From: Actinopolyspora erythraea
GTDB lineage: Bacteria; Actinomycetota; Actinomycetes; Mycobacteriales; Pseudonocardiaceae
Assembly: GCF_002263515.1 (NCBI RefSeq)
Contig: NZ_CP022752.1
Span: 620,001-684,000, forward strand
Reading direction: 5' to 3'
Length of the DNA stretch: 64,000 nucleotides
Shown here: one piece after another, positions 61,532 to 64,000 of the stretch
Position numbering within the stretch: the first letter of the stretch is position 1
Layout: each line of letters begins with the position of its first letter
The notes under the pieces: generated by a model
Told to the model about the DNA's origin: nothing
Databases searched by the model: none
Seen by the model: only the letters and a program-made list of their open reading frames with translations
Program-made: the position numbers and the translations under genes

Positions 61532-62956
61532 TCAGGACGAGACCAGTTCCAGCCCCGCCTCGCCCGCGACGTCGAACCCGTCGTCGACGAGCACGGCGTC
61601 GCGGCCCGCCGACTCCAGCAGCGAGGCAGCGGCGGTGGCGCGGTAACCGCTGCCGCAGTGCACCCACACCGTGCCCGCCGGGACCTCGCTCACCCGCTTC
61701 GGCAGCTCGTACAGCGGGATGTGCACCGCGCCGCTGACGTGCGAGTTCCGGAACTCGTTGTTGGTGCGCACGTCCAGCACCACGTCCGCCTCGGGCATCC
61801 CGTTGCGCTCCCCGGCTCGGGTGGCCGCGAGGTCGCCGAAACTCGCGGTGAGGGTCTCGCGCAGCTGCGCCGGATCGGCGGCCAGCTCGTCGGGCCGCCC
61901 GCTCGCCGCGGCCGCGAACCTGTCGATGCCGATGCGGGCCAGCTCGCGCTGGGCCTCGGAGACCTGCTCGGGCGACTCGCCCAGCAGCGTGATCGGGGCG
62001 CCCCAGTCGATCATCCAGCCCAGCCAGGTCACCATCGGGCCGTCCAGGCCGAGCCCGACCGTCCCCGCGAGGTGCGAACGGACGTAGGCCCTGCGCGAGC
62101 GCAGGTCCACCACCCACTCGCCGTGCTCCAGCCGCCGCGCGAGCTCCGCCGGGCTCGCCTCGGCCGGGCGGCGCAGGTCCAGCGGTTCGGGACCGGTGAT
62201 GTTGCGCACCCCCATGTGCGCGTAGTACGCGGGGTAGACGTCCAGCCCGGACAGGACGCTTTCGACGAAGTCCCCCTCGGACAGCGTCAGCGCGGGGTTG
62301 AACTCCTTCTGCTCCGCGATGGTGCTGGCGTCCCCGGAGGCCTGGGTGGCCGAGCAGAAGCTGCCGAAGCCGTGCGTGGGCCATATCCGCGCCCCGTCCG
62401 GCAGCACGTCGGCCAGCTTCCGGGCCGAGGCGTGCTGGTGCCGGGCGAGCCGCTCGCTGTGCTCCTCGCCGAGCAGGTCGGTGCGGCCGGTGGTGCCGAA
62501 TAGCAGCGAACCGCCGGTGAACGCGCCGAAGGTGCCGGAGTCGTTCTCCAGCAGGTAGGACAGGTGGTGGAAGGTGTGCCCCGGTGTGGCCAGCGCCCGC
62601 ACCCGCAGGTTCTTCGAGACGGTCACGACCTCGCCGTCGTGCAGCGGGCGGTGGTCGAACGGTGCCTCGTCCGCCGCCGCCAGCCCGTACTCGGCCCCGG
62701 TGAGCCGGGCGAGCTCCAGCCCGCCCGAGACGTAGTCGTTGTGGACGTGCGTCTCCAGCACGAGCCCGATCCGCACGTCGAGGCGGCCCCCCAGCGCGAT
62801 GATCCGGTCCACGTCGCGCTGGGGGTCGATCACCACCGCCGTCTCACCGTCGGTCGCCAGGTAGCTGCGGTCGCCCAGTGAGGAGGTGGCGATCACCTCC
62901 ACGTGCGGTGTCTCCGAGACCTCCCGCCCCTCGGGGCTTGTCATGGTTCGCGTCAT
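61532..62956 (-). CDS. MBL-fold persulfide dioxygenase-like protein fused to rhodanese domains (CstB/ETHE1 type)
   Basis: A 474-residue protein. The N-terminal metallo-beta-lactamase domain (about 1-230) has metal-binding residues in VLETHVHNDYVSGGLELARL and LATPGHTFHHLSYLLE. The order of domains is that of CstB and ETHE1-rhodanese fusions that oxidise persulfide to sulfite or thiosulfate. Two rhodanese domains follow; the first (about 265-340) lacks the cysteine (LLGESPEQ), and the second (about 375-465) has it in VWVHCGSGYRATAAASLLES. ATG at MTRTMTSPEG has AAGGAGGTG upstream and overlaps the stop of the single rhodanese gene (ATGA). Confidence 0.92.
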   Translation of the reverse strand: MTRTMTSPEGREVSETPHVEVIATSSLGDRSYLATDGETAVVIDPQRDVDRIIALGGRLDVRIGLVLETHVHNDYVSGGLELARLTGAEYGLAAADEAPFDHRPLHDGEVVTVSKNLRVRALATPGHTFHHLSYLLENDSGTFGAFTGGSLLFGTTGRTDLLGEEHSERLARHQHASARKLADVLPDGARIWPTHGFGSFCSATQASGDASTIAEQKEFNPALTLSEGDFVESVLSGLDVYPAYYAHMGVRNITGPEPLDLRRPAEASPAELARRLEHGEWVVDLRSRRAYVRSHLAGTVGLGLDGPMVTWLGWMIDWGAPITLLGESPEQVSEAQRELARIGIDRFAAAASGRPDELAADPAQLRETLTASFGDLAATRAGERNGMPEADVVLDVRTNNEFRNSHVSGAVHIPLYELPKRVSEVPAGTVWVHCGSGYRATAAASLLESAGRDAVLVDDGFDVAGEAGLELVSS

Positions 62957-63273
62957 CGCTGTGCACCTCCTTCGGTGTTCCGGCCGGATTCGACCCACGC
63001 CGCCGTTCCACCCGATACCGAGACCGCGTCGACACCCGCTTCGCGCAGGGCCTGGGCGGCCCGCAGGCTGCGGCCCCCCGACTGGCAGACCACCCGTACG
63101 CCGTCCGGGAACTCGCCGGGTGCCCGCAGCACCTGTTCCAGCGGGATGTTGCGCGCTCCGGGGACGTGTCCCCGCGCGTACTCCTCAGGGGATCGCACGT
63201 CGAGGACTTCCGCACCCGCGTCGCGCGCGGCGGCCAGGTCCTCGACGGTCACTTCGATCGACTCTTCCGGCAT
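62953..63273 (-). CDS. single-domain rhodanese (sulfurtransferase)
   Basis: A 106-residue sulfurtransferase. EVLDVRSPEEYARGHVPGAR and catalytic Cys in VRVVCQSGGRSLRAAQALRE are typical; AWVESGRN ends the domain. It moves persulfide sulfur between donors and acceptors. It is the first gene of the leftward sulfur operon; the stop overlaps the ATG of the MBL-rhodanese gene by 4 bases. The ATG at MPEESIEVTVED has AGGAG 5 bases upstream, better than the GTG two codons before. A perfect CstR/CsoR-type palindrome lies 12 bases upstream of the start. Confidence 0.92.
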   Translation of the reverse strand: MPEESIEVTVEDLAAARDAGAEVLDVRSPEEYARGHVPGARNIPLEQVLRAPGEFPDGVRVVCQSGGRSLRAAQALREAGVDAVSVSGGTAAWVESGRNTEGGAQR

Positions 63274-63284
63274 GATCACTCCTA

Positions 63285-63300
63285 ATACCCCCGGGGGTAT
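63285..63300. promoter_or_regulatory. CstR/CsoR operator palindrome for the rhodanese operon
   Basis: ATACCCCCGGGGGTAT, a perfect 16-base palindrome, 12 bases before the start of the rhodanese-TauE operon. The same core is found upstream of the repressor gene. TACCCC/GGGGTA palindromes are the operator type of CsoR/CstR tetramers. Confidence 0.8.
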
Positions 63301-63426
63301 GAGACATTCGTGCGGACACCCCTGGGGCGTGACGGCGGGGTATCGGGATTCGGCAGGGCGGTTCGCGCCGGTTCGGTCACCGCCGCGCGGGCGCGCCGAG
63401 CGGTGCTCGGGCCGGGTGTCCCGTGC

Positions 63427-64000
<574 letters not shown>

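Overview
This window looks like chromosomal DNA from a high-GC filamentous actinobacterium, most likely of the Pseudonocardiales (Actinopolyspora or Saccharopolyspora type). The reasons are strong GC bias in the third codon position, frequent GTG and TTG starts, the linked block citrate synthase 2 / pdxH / gltA (with a serC fragment at the left edge), a SigC-like ECF sigma factor, bifunctional CopD-CtaG proteins and many TetR, GT4 and ABC families typical of that order. I see no tRNA, rRNA, CRISPR array, phage or transposase gene, so most of the window is ordinary core and near-core chromosome.

Region by region. 1-13 kb: the start of serC, then a copper-linked block. It holds a SigC-like sigma factor facing a zinc-finger membrane anti-sigma factor and a P1B copper ATPase, then a MacB/FtsX-type ABC exporter, a DUF2218 gene behind an iron-box-like palindrome, a CopD-CtaG fusion and a second CtaG (cytochrome oxidase copper delivery). 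13-22 kb: central metabolism (two citrate synthases, PdxH, aldose 1-epimerase), with an acyl-CoA dehydrogenase facing a TetR/PfkB pair across a clear operator. 22-27.6 kb: a NatAB-like ABC exporter, a divergent GlpD-like protein and an MDR-family oxidoreductase. 27.9-32.7 kb: an unusual leftward cluster with a soluble FtsK/EccC-like ATPase, two short helical proteins, a coiled-coil protein and an unknown protein; this is the best candidate for an undescribed system. 32.7-35.2 kb: PRC-barrel protein, an alpha/beta hydrolase lacking its nucleophile serine, and a lipoprotein. 35.9-40.3 kb: an operon with a DMT transporter, two glycosyltransferases and a hydrolase behind a small leader ORF. 40.5-45 kb: secreted I36 inhibitor, aldo-keto reductase, VOC protein, YrhK protein and an acyl-CoA synthetase. 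45.2-51.2 kb: a leftward operon of GT2-GtrA, an ArnT-like transferase, a response regulator and a histidine kinase. 51.7-60 kb: Nudix, thioesterase, cation/H+ antiporter, subtilisin with PKD domain, and a giant LuxR (LAL) regulator. 60-63.7 kb: a cst-like persulfide detoxification operon (CstR-type repressor, rhodaneses, MBL-rhodanese fusion, TauE) with two perfect operator palindromes.

Intergenic DNA carries two dispersed repeat families that no gene explains. Family A (four copies: 8.56, 19.6, 51.35 and 56.75 kb) is a long hairpin whose inner stem changes on both sides while the pairing is kept. Family B (8.73 and 24.56 kb, opposite orientations) is a 176-bp partly palindromic element whose two copies differ, over the best-aligned 160 bp, only by two bases in the apical loop. 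A 30-codon, low-GC ORF with its own terminator lies at 19.8-19.9 kb. All functional statements are by eye from sequence; no database search was run.
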